A DNA stretch of 32,385 nucleotides, from the NCBI GenBank assembly GCA_938009745.1, contig CALLII010000108.1, positions 1 to 32,385 of the forward strand, read 5' to 3'. Every line of letters starts with the position of its first letter. The stretch's first letter is position 1. Positions 9,842 to 18,628 of this stretch are shown here, one piece after another. Source of the stretch: an uncultured Flavobacteriales bacterium. Lineage in GTDB: Bacteria; Bacteroidota; Bacteroidia; Flavobacteriales_D; CAJJDF01. Both the position numbers and the translations under genes were made by a program. The notes beneath the pieces were generated by a model. The model was not told where the DNA came from and made no database searches. It worked only from the letters and a program-made list of their open reading frames with translations.

Positions 9842-10870
9842 ATGGAACTTGGAAAAGGAATAATTTTAGGGATAGAATCCTCATGTGATGATACTTCGGC
9901 ATCAGTAATAAAGGATGGAAAAATTCTTTCTAATTTAATTGCTCGCCAAGATATTCACGAGCAATATGGTGGTGTAGTTCCAGAGCTTGCTTCGCGTGCT
10001 CATCAACAAAATATTATTCCTGTGGTGGAACAGGCCTTAAAACAATCAGGAGTTACCAAAGAAGAATTAACGGCAATTGCTTTTACAGCAGGCCCAGGAT
10101 TAATGGGAGCTTTGCTTGTAGGTGTTTCTTTTGCCAAATCTTTTGCGCTTAGTTTGGATATTCCTTTGGTGCAGGTAAATCACATGAAAGGGCATATTTT
10201 GGCTCACTTTATTCAAAAACCAAATGAGGAGAAAAAGATGCCGACTTTTCCTTTTATCTGTTTAACGGTTTCGGGAGGGCACACTCAATTAGTAAAAGTA
10301 ACCGATTATTTAGAAATGGAAATAATGGGCGAAACACTTGATGATGCTGCTGGTGAAGCTTTTGATAAAATGGCAAAAGTACTTGGTTTTCCATACCCTG
10401 GAGGACCATTGATTGATAAGTATGCCAAAGAGGGAGATGCTACACGATTTACATTTACGCATCCTAGAACACAAAATTACGATTACAGTTTTAGCGGATT
10501 AAAAACTCAGTTCATCAATTTTATAAGAATGTGTGAACGAGATGACCCTAATTTTGTGGAGAAGAATAAAGCTGATATTTGTGCTTCTATTCAGGATACG
10601 ATCATCAGAACTTTGTTCTCTAAACTTAAAAAACTGGCTGATGATTTAAATATTAATCAAGTAGCTATTGCAGGTGGAGTTTCTGCTAATAGTCATTTAA
10701 GAAATGAATTAACTAAACTTGGTGAGAAAAAGAGGTGGGATACTTTTATTCCTGAATTTCAATACTGTACTGATAATGCTGGTATGATTGCCATGACTGG
10801 CTATTTTCAGTATTTAAATCAAGATTTTGTGGGGCAGGAGGTTACTGCTAATGCTAGGATGAAGTTTTAA
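9842..10870 (+). CDS. tsaD: tRNA N6-adenosine threonylcarbamoyltransferase TsaD
   Basis: GIESSCDDTSASV, GLMGALLVGVSFAKSFAL, VNHMKGHILAHF, CLTVSGGHTQLV, GEAFDKMAKVLGFPYPGGP, AIAGGVSANSHLR motifs. Confidence 0.98.
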   Translation: MELGKGIILGIESSCDDTSASVIKDGKILSNLIARQDIHEQYGGVVPELASRAHQQNIIPVVEQALKQSGVTKEELTAIAFTAGPGLMGALLVGVSFAKSFALSLDIPLVQVNHMKGHILAHFIQKPNEEKKMPTFPFICLTVSGGHTQLVKVTDYLEMEIMGETLDDAAGEAFDKMAKVLGFPYPGGPLIDKYAKEGDATRFTFTHPRTQNYDYSFSGLKTQFINFIRMCERDDPNFVEKNKADICASIQDTIIRTLFSKLKKLADDLNINQVAIAGGVSANSHLRNELTKLGEKKRWDTFIPEFQYCTDNAGMIAMTGYFQYLNQDFVGQEVTANARMKF

Positions 10871-11502
10871 TCAATATTATCTAATTTATTTACTGCATCT
10901 ATCTTATTATTTACCTGTAATTTTCTGTATAAATTTTCAATATGTTTTCTCACAGTTCCTTTACTAATAAAGAGATTAATAGCTATTTGCTCATAACTTA
11001 ATCCATTGGCAAGTAGTTGTAATATTTCTTTTTGTCGGGTAGTTAAGCCATAATCAACTGTTGGTTTTTTGCGAGTTTCTATTCTTGAAATTAGTTTCAA
11101 AGTTTTGCGAGCGATTGATGGATTTAATGGTGAGCCACCTTCCATAGCCTGGTATATTGCAGAATGAATCATCTCTGGTTTTTCTTCTTTTAATAAATAA
11201 CCGGTAGCCCCAGCAATTATAGAATCTAAAATAGAATCTTCGTCATCATAAACAGAACAGATAATGATTTTAATGTTTGGAAAATGATTTGAAATATATT
11301 CAGTTGCGTCAATTCCATTCATCACTGGCATATCAATGTCCATTAGAATTACGTCAATCGCATGGTTTTTCTCTATTTGTTTTACCATTTCTTTTCCGTT
11401 AATGGCATGAAATTTTACTTCAAAATCTGGCGAAAGTTCTATTTTACTTTTTAGTGTTTCTGCAATTCTCTTTATGTCATCAGCTATTGCTACTCTTATC
11501 AT
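10867..11502 (-). CDS. LuxR/NarL-family two-component response regulator
   Basis: REC domain (VAIADD, VILMDIDMPVMNG, KEEKPEM) plus C-terminal LuxR HTH (LTTRQKEILQLLANGLSYEQIAINLFISKGTVRKHIENLYRKLQVNNK). Confidence 0.95.
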   Translation of the reverse strand: MIRVAIADDIKRIAETLKSKIELSPDFEVKFHAINGKEMVKQIEKNHAIDVILMDIDMPVMNGIDATEYISNHFPNIKIIICSVYDDEDSILDSIIAGATGYLLKEEKPEMIHSAIYQAMEGGSPLNPSIARKTLKLISRIETRKKPTVDYGLTTRQKEILQLLANGLSYEQIAINLFISKGTVRKHIENLYRKLQVNNKIDAVNKLDNID

Positions 11503-11527
11503 GGTGTTTGTTTTTGAAACTATGGTT

Positions 11528-11535
11528 CAAAATAA
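11528..11535 (-). promoter_or_regulatory. Putative -7 element of the response regulator gene (TTATTTTG on minus strand)
   Basis: 7/8 match to TAnnTTTG; exactly 22 bp from operator 1; 25 nt before the ATG at 11502. Confidence 0.5.
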
Positions 11536-11557
11536 CTCAAAATAATTACGATTTGCG

Positions 11558-11575
11558 ATACGCAAAAATTCGTAT
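11558..11575. promoter_or_regulatory. Operator 1: ATACGCA-AAAA-TTCGTAT
   Basis: Imperfect 7-4-7 palindrome matching operators 2 and 3; TAC...GTA ends spaced as NarL-type 7-2-7. An overlapping perfect TTTGCG-ATA-CGCAAA repeat lies at 11552-11566. Confidence 0.65.
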
Positions 11576-11595
11576 TTAATCATTCATATTTCAAT

Positions 11596-11613
11596 ATACG
11601 CACTTTTGCGTAT
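11596..11613. promoter_or_regulatory. Operator 2: ATACGCA-CTTT-TGCGTAT
   Basis: Perfect 7-bp inverted repeat, 4-bp spacer; 22 bp upstream of the -7-like GACATTTG. Confidence 0.7.
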
Positions 11614-11635
11614 TTCAAGAAATCCATTTATCTCT

Positions 11636-11643
11636 GACATTTG
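11636..11643 (+). promoter_or_regulatory. Putative -7 element GACATTTG
   Basis: 7/8 match to TAnnTTTG, 29 nt before the ATG at 11673. Confidence 0.5.
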
Positions 11644-11672
11644 TAATATAAATTTTTAAAAAACAAAATATC

Positions 11673-12566
11673 ATGAAAACAATTATCGCAACACTATTAC
11701 TACTACCAACATTTGTTTGGTCACAAAATCAAATTAATTATGAAATTGAAAGAGATGCTCCAGATGAAATCCCTTGGATTAGTATGAACTTAGATTTATT
11801 TTCCTTAGATATTCCAGTGAATAATTTTAATTCTACTTCTTTTTATTTAGGACTGTGGGGTTATGTAAAACCTATAGAAAAACTACCCTTATCGATTGAT
11901 TATAGCCTTAAAAGAAGTTATTTGGTTGTTGGAGCTCTAGGAGACAAAGAGTATCCAAAATCATGGATGGCAGGATTGGGAGGAAGATTTAACTTAATTG
12001 ATAGAACCAAAACAAAAAAAGCTAATGTTGTTCTTAAATCTGAAAAAGTATACTTTGAAGGAAATGAAGGAACAAAAACAACTTCTGTAAGTGTATTGGC
12101 AAGCAGAAGAAGAGTTACTGCAGTTCGTGGTGGATTATATTTACGAAGAAGGGGATTCAATAGTGACGAAATTGAAGCTTTGGATTTTACCTCAAAAATG
12201 AACACGACTGGAGTTTATGGAGGAATTATGTTGACTACTTTTAGAAATGTATTCATAAAAACTGATCAATATGGAACTTCAGGAAATTCTAAAGGAATTG
12301 ATGTTTATGCAGATGCAATTTTTGCAGGAAATAAATTTACTAGAGTTTCTGATGGGAGTGATGTAACAGATTTCACCAAAACAAGATTAGATAAAAGAAC
12401 ACCAGTGGGATTGAGAGTAGGGTTTCAGACTTATGAAATTGAAGAAAAGTTATATACCGACAAAATGTTAGGGATTAATTACAACCTTGAATTTGGAATT
12501 TTACCGTACGAAGGTCTTTATGTTCAAGGTGGAATAACAATGACACTTTTAAAACTGAAGAAATAA
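11673..12566 (+). CDS. Secreted / predicted outer-membrane beta-rich protein
   Basis: Signal peptide (MKTIIATLLLLPTFVWSQ), alternating beta-strand-like segments to the C-terminus; stop overlaps the next ATG (TAATG). Confidence 0.75.
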   Translation: MKTIIATLLLLPTFVWSQNQINYEIERDAPDEIPWISMNLDLFSLDIPVNNFNSTSFYLGLWGYVKPIEKLPLSIDYSLKRSYLVVGALGDKEYPKSWMAGLGGRFNLIDRTKTKKANVVLKSEKVYFEGNEGTKTTSVSVLASRRRVTAVRGGLYLRRRGFNSDEIEALDFTSKMNTTGVYGGIMLTTFRNVFIKTDQYGTSGNSKGIDVYADAIFAGNKFTRVSDGSDVTDFTKTRLDKRTPVGLRVGFQTYEIEEKLYTDKMLGINYNLEFGILPYEGLYVQGGITMTLLKLKK

Positions 12567-13348
12567 TGAAACTCTCATTAATACTATTAATCTTTATCAC
12601 TTCAGTAAGTTTTTCTCAAGACAAATTAATTGAGTTTGATTACTTAAGTGATAGATTAACAAATCATAGATATTTGGATGTTGGTGCTATTTTCTCTTCG
12701 GTAAGTGATAATAAAGTTCTTAACCCTGAAGATCAAAAAATATCTGGTTGGAGTGTGAATGCCCAATTTGATAAAGTAAATTTTGAGTCAGGAGGTTACC
12801 AATATACAGGAAGAATAAAATTATATATGGATTTAATTTTTCAATTGGATAAAGCGCTTACAAAAGGAGGCTCAATTAATCGAAAAACAAGTACTGCTAT
12901 TACTTCGGGAATTTTGGGTTGGCACTCTTTCAGATGGAATGCGATAAGTAAAGACAGATTCTGTTTAGGAGTTGGCTTCAATGCTTCCGATTATTTTTAC
13001 GGAGCATCCTACAAAGATTCTAGTGGAGCATTATTTACTCCAGAGCCCAATGGGTATTATTTGGGAGGTGGCCCCACTTTAAGTTTTGATTATCGTATCA
13101 ATGATTTCTTGAAAGTTGGAGGTTTGTTTGACTATACTTTTTCGGCTGTAAAAGCCACAGGAATAAGCTATGGTGAAGAAATAGAAGGGTATCCGCTACC
13201 TCATTTTTTTAATGGTAGTATAAACCTTACAACAAAATGGGGAGCTTTCTTAAAATATGATTTTAATACAATACTGAATACAAACAATGCTCCAACACAA
13301 GGAAAAAGAAGTGATTTCTGGATTGGATTTAAGTTTGTTTTGCGATAA
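12566..13348 (+). CDS. Secreted / predicted outer-membrane beta-barrel protein
   Basis: Signal peptide (MKLSLILLIFITSVSFSQ), barrel-like strands, terminal FWIGFKFVLR typical of outer-membrane beta-barrel ends; translationally coupled to the upstream gene. Confidence 0.75.
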   Translation: MKLSLILLIFITSVSFSQDKLIEFDYLSDRLTNHRYLDVGAIFSSVSDNKVLNPEDQKISGWSVNAQFDKVNFESGGYQYTGRIKLYMDLIFQLDKALTKGGSINRKTSTAITSGILGWHSFRWNAISKDRFCLGVGFNASDYFYGASYKDSSGALFTPEPNGYYLGGGPTLSFDYRINDFLKVGGLFDYTFSAVKATGISYGEEIEGYPLPHFFNGSINLTTKWGAFLKYDFNTILNTNNAPTQGKRSDFWIGFKFVLR

Positions 13349-15223
13349 TTATTTACTTATTTCTAATTCAGTTTTAGTTCCAGATTGACTTGATTCAATC
13401 TGGAATTTTCCTTTTATTTCCTTCATTCTGTCTTCCATATTAGATAATCCATAACCTCTTACAATAGTTTTATTATCAAAACCTTTACCATTATCTTGTA
13501 TGATAATTGTCAAATCATTATTTGTCTCTTCTACAGTTATTTTCAGTTCAGTTCCTTCGCTATATTTTACAGAATTATTAATTGTTTCTTGGCAAACTCT
13601 AAATAAATTTAATGCGACAACAGAAGACAATTCTAGATTTTTATGGCTCTCAGTAATTGAAGATTTCAATTGAAAACGATTTACATAATTCTCAAGATTT
13701 GACACAAAATTATCCAAATCAATCTTGTCATTTTTAGTAGCCCAAATCGTTTTTCTTAACTGGTCAATAGCAACTTTGGAGTATTCAGAAATTTCTTCCA
13801 ACTCCTTTTTCTCATTTTCATCTTTACTTAAAAAAGCTCTTTGGTCAATTCTTGATTTTATCAAAGTCAGCTCAGCTCCAATGTGATCGTGTAAGTCTCT
13901 TGAAATTCTGAGTTTTTCTTGTCTTGCATTTAATTCTTTTTCTTTTAATTCCAAGTCTTTTCTTCTTCTAAAACTCCTGAAAAATAAGAAGCTCAAAACA
14001 AACAAACTCAATGCGACAATTGCTGAAATAATGTAAATGAAATTTTTCTTTCCAGCAGCAATTTCTTGATTTGCAAGTTCAGTATCTTGCTCGGCAATTT
14101 TTCTATTTTTCTCCTCCGTTTCAAATTTCTTTTGTAGTGTAAGCAGCTCTTTTTGTTGCGATTGAGAATAAATACTATCGTCAGCTGCATGATACAATTC
14201 TGAGTATTTAAAAGCCTCAGAAGTATTTCCTTTTTGCTTATTTATTTTATATAGCCCTTCATAAATCAATTTTTTGTGAATGTTAGAATTTGATTTTTCT
14301 AAATAAGGTAATCCTGCCAAAAATTCTCTTTCGGCTTCTTGAATATTGCCCCTATCGTACAAAATAGTTCCTAAATCTCCGTGCATCAAAACAAGGCCGG
14401 TAGCAGAGTTGTATTTTTGATAATCTGTTATGGCTTTACGATAATAAGTTTCGGCTTTGTTTGTATCGCCAAGTGCATATTCTGCCAACCCAAGACTTTG
14501 ATAGACCTGTCCCTCAAAATCCTTGTAAAACGATTGAGAGGAGTATGGAAGAAGTTCTTCTAAAACTCTAATACTTTCTTTAAGTTGTCCATTTTTGCGC
14601 AGCATATCACCATAGTTGGCTTGAGTAACAGTAAATCTAGCAGTGTCTTTTAGCTCCCAAAGTATTTCTGAGGCTTCTTTAGCTTGATTTATAGCTTCTG
14701 GCATTTGTTCATTTCGTTCATAAATATTAGCCATGTTATTTTTAATCTGAGCAGCTTGTACCTTTTTATCTTTTTTAATAAAAATTTCAGAAGCAATTCC
14801 ATAGAACTTAGTGGCGTCTTTTAAGTTACCCAACTCTTGGTGTCCCATTCCTAGTTTAGAATATGCAGATGCAATTGCTAAACTATCTTTAGTTTTTTTT
14901 CTGTGATATAGAGATTTCTCCCCGTAATCAAGAGTTTGCTGAAAGTTGCCGGCAATAAAGTGTGCAATTGATAAATCATTATAAATATTACCGAGTAAAG
15001 TATCGTCTTTAAGTTTTACCCCTATTTTTTTTGCTAAATCAGAATATTTAATTGCAGAATCGATACTTTTAAAAGCTTCTTTGCTTGCTATGTATTGATA
15101 ATTTTTTCCTTTGGCAAGATCACTTTCAAATGAACGGATTTGTTTTAAGCTATCTATTTCAGTTTGAGAATTTACATTAACTAGTACTAAAGAAAAAAAT
15201 AAAAGGTGTGCGAGGCGAAGCAT
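13349..15223 (-). CDS. TPR-containing sensor histidine kinase (HisKA_3 / NarX-type)
   Basis: Signal peptide, TPR-like repeats, single TM (FIYIISAIVALSLFVLSFLFF), dimerisation H-box ISRDLHDHIGAELTLIKSRI, HATPase motif IIIQDNGKGFD...GYGLSNMEDRMKEIKGKFQIES. Confidence 0.93.
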   Translation of the reverse strand: MLRLAHLLFFSLVLVNVNSQTEIDSLKQIRSFESDLAKGKNYQYIASKEAFKSIDSAIKYSDLAKKIGVKLKDDTLLGNIYNDLSIAHFIAGNFQQTLDYGEKSLYHRKKTKDSLAIASAYSKLGMGHQELGNLKDATKFYGIASEIFIKKDKKVQAAQIKNNMANIYERNEQMPEAINQAKEASEILWELKDTARFTVTQANYGDMLRKNGQLKESIRVLEELLPYSSQSFYKDFEGQVYQSLGLAEYALGDTNKAETYYRKAITDYQKYNSATGLVLMHGDLGTILYDRGNIQEAEREFLAGLPYLEKSNSNIHKKLIYEGLYKINKQKGNTSEAFKYSELYHAADDSIYSQSQQKELLTLQKKFETEEKNRKIAEQDTELANQEIAAGKKNFIYIISAIVALSLFVLSFLFFRSFRRRKDLELKEKELNARQEKLRISRDLHDHIGAELTLIKSRIDQRAFLSKDENEKKELEEISEYSKVAIDQLRKTIWATKNDKIDLDNFVSNLENYVNRFQLKSSITESHKNLELSSVVALNLFRVCQETINNSVKYSEGTELKITVEETNNDLTIIIQDNGKGFDNKTIVRGYGLSNMEDRMKEIKGKFQIESSQSGTKTELEISK

Positions 15224-15315
15224 AGGTTGGTATTAATAATATTTAGTTAAATATATTCAATTGGTTTGAGCTAGCCAAAATGATTTATGGCTCTGGACAA
15301 AATGAAATGACTTAA

Positions 15316-15333
15316 ATACGAACAACTGCGTAT
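15316..15333. promoter_or_regulatory. Operator 3: ATACGAA-CAAC-TGCGTAT
   Basis: Same 7-4-7 architecture as operators 1 and 2; 22 bp upstream of TACATTTG. Confidence 0.7.
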
Positions 15334-15355
15334 TTCATGGCTACCGAATCGGCTT

Positions 15356-15363
15356 TACATTTG
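15356..15363 (+). promoter_or_regulatory. Putative -7 element TACATTTG
   Basis: Exact TAnnTTTG, 26 nt before the ATG at 15390. Confidence 0.6.
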
Positions 15364-15389
15364 TGACATACAAATCAAATTATCGAATT

Positions 15390-16760
15390 ATGAAAAAAAC
15401 AATTTTAATAATAACAGTAGCATTAATCTCATTTTCTACTTTTTGCCAATTACCAGATAAGTCTTTGGGTAGTGAAAACTTAAAAGGAAAAGTGAAAGAA
15501 GTAAATACCAATATCTATTATTATCGAACAACTCAAAAATCTTATGTGCTATCTTCTTCTGATAAAATGAAATATAATGATGGAAATTTAATTTACCATT
15601 ATTCTGAGTTTGGTAGTTTACTATCCAATTATGAATACGAATACACTTATGAAGATGGAAATTTGGTAAAGCTCACAAGCCGAAACATTAGTAAAAAAAC
15701 TTCTCAGGTTGAATTGGAAAACTATACTAACTATTTATATAGTTCAGGTAATTTGACAGAGATAAATCTTACAGGTACAGATCCTACAACTATTAGCTTT
15801 GAATACAATAACAAGAATCAAGTGATTAAAGAAGCTAAAGTAGGGATTGGAGCTATTAAAAAATATGAAAAGATTTATGCCTACCAATCTAATTCTGCGT
15901 ATTCAATTACTAGTTATTTTTATTCGAAAGGAGAAAAAGCTGAAAAGCCAAACGTATTTAACTATGAGAAAGGAAATTTGGTTTCTTCAGAAATGAATGG
16001 ATATGGTTCGCCATCAAAAGGTGCATATTCTTTCAATGATAATGGAGATAAAATCTCCTATTATTATAATGGAAAATTAAGTTCAGAGTATTTTTATGAA
16101 TATGACAACCAAAACAATTGGATAACAAGAGTTGAAAAAAGATTCAATACTTTTAGCGAATCAATTTCCTACACGTATTCTTTTAGGCAACTTACTTACA
16201 AGAAAGGAATTACGGGTGGAACAGAGGTTAATTCTAATTTGCTAAAAAAATATGAAACAAGAGATTCTTATGAAGTAAAACCTTACGAAGTAACGGACTA
16301 TAACAAGATACTTTTAAACCCAACTGAGGTAAAGGAATTATTTGTTTTGAAAACGGAAGGTTCTCAATTTAAGGTAAAAACTGATGCAGGGAATTACTTA
16401 ACTAATAAAGTAAATGCTGTAAAGCATACCAATGGATTGGATATGATTTTGTATCATCCAAACAGTAACACAACAGCATTAGTCAAAGATTTTAATGAAG
16501 AGTTGTTCAAGCAAGATTTTTGGCATAAAGCAGAAATATTAAGTTCTACAGACTCAATGTTTTGGACCGTAAACGAAAAGGGAAGTTGGTACATTACCGA
16601 AAAGGGAAAGCCATATTCGGGTTATGAGGCAACAAGTCTTAAATATTCTACAGAAAATCCTGATGATGTAATAGTTTACATAAATGAGGTAGCAACTTAT
16701 ATGATGAAAAATTATAGAAATGCTACTCCACATAAATTATATGTTTTGAGAAAGATATAA
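15390..16760 (+). CDS. Secreted protein with YD/RHS-like degenerate repeats
   Basis: ATG at 15390 gives signal peptide MKKTILIITVALISFSTFCQ; repeated YEYEYTYEDGNLVK / FEYNNKNQVIKE / YEYDNQNNWITRVEK motifs. Track start (GTG 15363) overlaps the putative -7 element. Confidence 0.75.
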   Translation: MKKTILIITVALISFSTFCQLPDKSLGSENLKGKVKEVNTNIYYYRTTQKSYVLSSSDKMKYNDGNLIYHYSEFGSLLSNYEYEYTYEDGNLVKLTSRNISKKTSQVELENYTNYLYSSGNLTEINLTGTDPTTISFEYNNKNQVIKEAKVGIGAIKKYEKIYAYQSNSAYSITSYFYSKGEKAEKPNVFNYEKGNLVSSEMNGYGSPSKGAYSFNDNGDKISYYYNGKLSSEYFYEYDNQNNWITRVEKRFNTFSESISYTYSFRQLTYKKGITGGTEVNSNLLKKYETRDSYEVKPYEVTDYNKILLNPTEVKELFVLKTEGSQFKVKTDAGNYLTNKVNAVKHTNGLDMILYHPNSNTTALVKDFNEELFKQDFWHKAEILSSTDSMFWTVNEKGSWYITEKGKPYSGYEATSLKYSTENPDDVIVYINEVATYMMKNYRNATPHKLYVLRKI

Positions 16761-16776
16761 TTTATTAGTAGAATTA

Positions 16777-16812
16777 AAAAGAGCCTAAAACAATTATGTT
16801 TTAGGCTCTTTT
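16777..16812. terminator. Bidirectional intrinsic terminator hairpin
   Basis: AAAAGAGCCTAAAAC-AATTAT-GTTTTAGGCTCTTTT, perfect 15-bp stem between convergent genes, with A/T tracts on both sides. Confidence 0.9.
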
Positions 16813-16826
16813 CGGTTTATTACTTT

Positions 16827-17951
16827 TTAACTAAACACATCTTTCACTCTATCAAAGAATCCTTTGTCCTTACTTGTAGGGTTAGGGGCAAAGTTTTCAG
16901 ATTTCTGAAGTACTTCCAGGGCTTTCTTCTCTTCTTTAGTTAAGTTTTGAGGAGTCCAAACATTTACATGGACTAATATATCTCCCTTACCATAAGAATT
17001 TACAGAGGGGATTCCTTTTCCTTTTAATCTAAGTGTTTTGCCACTTTGTGTTCCTCCAGCAATTTTAAATTTAACGTTTCCTCCAACCGCAGGAATCTCT
17101 ACAGATGTTCCTAAGGCTGCATCTGCAATGTTTAAATACAAATCGTAATGTAAGTTTTGTCCTTCTCTTTTTAATGATTCGTGTTCTACTTCTGATATTA
17201 CTACCAATAAGTCACCAGCAACTCCATTTCCAGGAGCATCATTTCCTTTTCCTCTAACGTTAAGTTGCATTCCATCTTCCACACCAGCTGGAATTTCTAT
17301 TGGGATTACAACTTCTTTACGCACCATTCCGTTTTGATCACTTCCAGAAGGTCTTTTACCTATTGATTGTCCCGATCCACTACAAGTAGGGCAGGCAGAT
17401 GCTGTTTGCATTTGTCCCAAAAAGCTATTTACAACTCTAGTTACTTGTCCTTGACCTTTACAAGTGCTACACGTTTTGTATTCTACACCTTCAGCCTGAA
17501 CAAGTTTATTAACTTTTATCTTTTTCTCAACTCCATTTACAATTTCTTCGAGAGTTAAGTTTAGTCTTACTCTGAGGTTAGTTCCTTTAATGGTTCTTCG
17601 TCCTTGGCTTCTTCCAAAACCGCCTCCGAATCCACCACCTCCTCCACCACCAAAGATATCTCCAAATTGACTGAAAATATCATCCATGTTCATTCCACCT
17701 CCACCAAATCCACCTCCAGCACTACCGTCAACTCCTGCATGACCATATTGGTCATACCTTTGTTTCTTTTCGGCATTACTTAATATTTCGTAAGCCTCAG
17801 CTGCTTCCTTAAATTTTACTTCAGCATCTGGGTTATCAGGATTTTTGTCCGGGTGAAATTTGATAGCTAATTTACGGTAAGCCTTTTTAATTTCGCTTGC
17901 ATCCGCACCTTTGCTAATACCTAATACTTCGTAATAATCTCTTTTTGCCAT
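16827..17951 (-). CDS. dnaJ: Chaperone protein DnaJ
   Basis: J domain (KFHPDKNPDNPDAEVKFKEAAEAYEILSN), GF-rich linker, two CxxCxGxG motifs, C-terminal substrate-binding domains. Confidence 0.96.
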   Translation of the reverse strand: MAKRDYYEVLGISKGADASEIKKAYRKLAIKFHPDKNPDNPDAEVKFKEAAEAYEILSNAEKKQRYDQYGHAGVDGSAGGGFGGGGMNMDDIFSQFGDIFGGGGGGGFGGGFGRSQGRRTIKGTNLRVRLNLTLEEIVNGVEKKIKVNKLVQAEGVEYKTCSTCKGQGQVTRVVNSFLGQMQTASACPTCSGSGQSIGKRPSGSDQNGMVRKEVVIPIEIPAGVEDGMQLNVRGKGNDAPGNGVAGDLLVVISEVEHESLKREGQNLHYDLYLNIADAALGTSVEIPAVGGNVKFKIAGGTQSGKTLRLKGKGIPSVNSYGKGDILVHVNVWTPQNLTKEEKKALEVLQKSENFAPNPTSKDKGFFDRVKDVFS

Positions 17952-17969
17952 CTTAATTTCTTTTGGGAC

Positions 17970-18596
17970 TTATTGTCCTATAACCACTTTCGGGAACCTA
18001 ATAATTTTATCTCCCAAATAATATCCTTCTTCAACCACATCCATTATTTTTCCTTTCATATCCTCACTTGGAGCAGGAATATTGGTGATAGCTTCATGAA
18101 TATCTGCATTAAATACTTCGCCCATGGCATCAATTTTTTTTAATCCTTTTGCCTCAAGAGATTTAAATAGTTTGTTGTAAATCAGTTCAAAACCTTGTTT
18201 TATAGCGTCAGCATCATTCACCTCTTGGTTGTGTGCCATGGCTCTTTTAAAATCATCTACAATAGGAAGCATGTTCTTTATTACATCTTCACTTGCCGAT
18301 TTTATAGTGTCTAGCTTTTCTTTGGCTGTTCTTTTTCTGAAATTATCGAACTCAGAATATAACCTTAAATATTTGTCATTTGCTATTAATACAGCCTCTT
18401 GAGCTAGTTCTAGTTCGCTTTTTTCTTCAACTGGAGCTGATTCTTCTTGAGTTTCTTCCTGAGAATTTTCAGCATTCTGAGTAGTCTCTTCTGTTGCGTT
18501 ATCTTGTTTCAACTCTTCGTTATTTTCGTTTTCACTTGTCATTTTTCCTCTTTTATTTTTACGATTGAACATATTCAATTTGTTTGCCATTCGCAA
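17970..18596 (-). CDS. grpE: Nucleotide exchange factor GrpE
   Basis: Acidic N-terminus, RLYSEFDNFRKRTAKE, LPIVDDFKRAM, VFNADIHEAITNIPAP, VVEEGYYLGDKIIRFPKVVIG; operon with dnaJ. Start may be internal (MTSENENNEE). Confidence 0.95.
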   Translation of the reverse strand: MRMANKLNMFNRKNKRGKMTSENENNEELKQDNATEETTQNAENSQEETQEESAPVEEKSELELAQEAVLIANDKYLRLYSEFDNFRKRTAKEKLDTIKSASEDVIKNMLPIVDDFKRAMAHNQEVNDADAIKQGFELIYNKLFKSLEAKGLKKIDAMGEVFNADIHEAITNIPAPSEDMKGKIMDVVEEGYYLGDKIIRFPKVVIGQ

Positions 18597-18628
18597 ATCT
18601 AAGTCAATCTGACATAGATTGAATAAAA

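Noticed and set aside
11918-14563. ORFs 11918-12205 (-), 14008-14190 (-) and 14381-14563 (+)
   Set aside because: Lie inside well-supported genes in other frames or strands; low-complexity translations.
15363-15389. GTG start of the 465-aa ORF
   Set aside because: GTG overlaps the last bases of the putative -7 element; ATG 15390 starts directly at a signal peptide.
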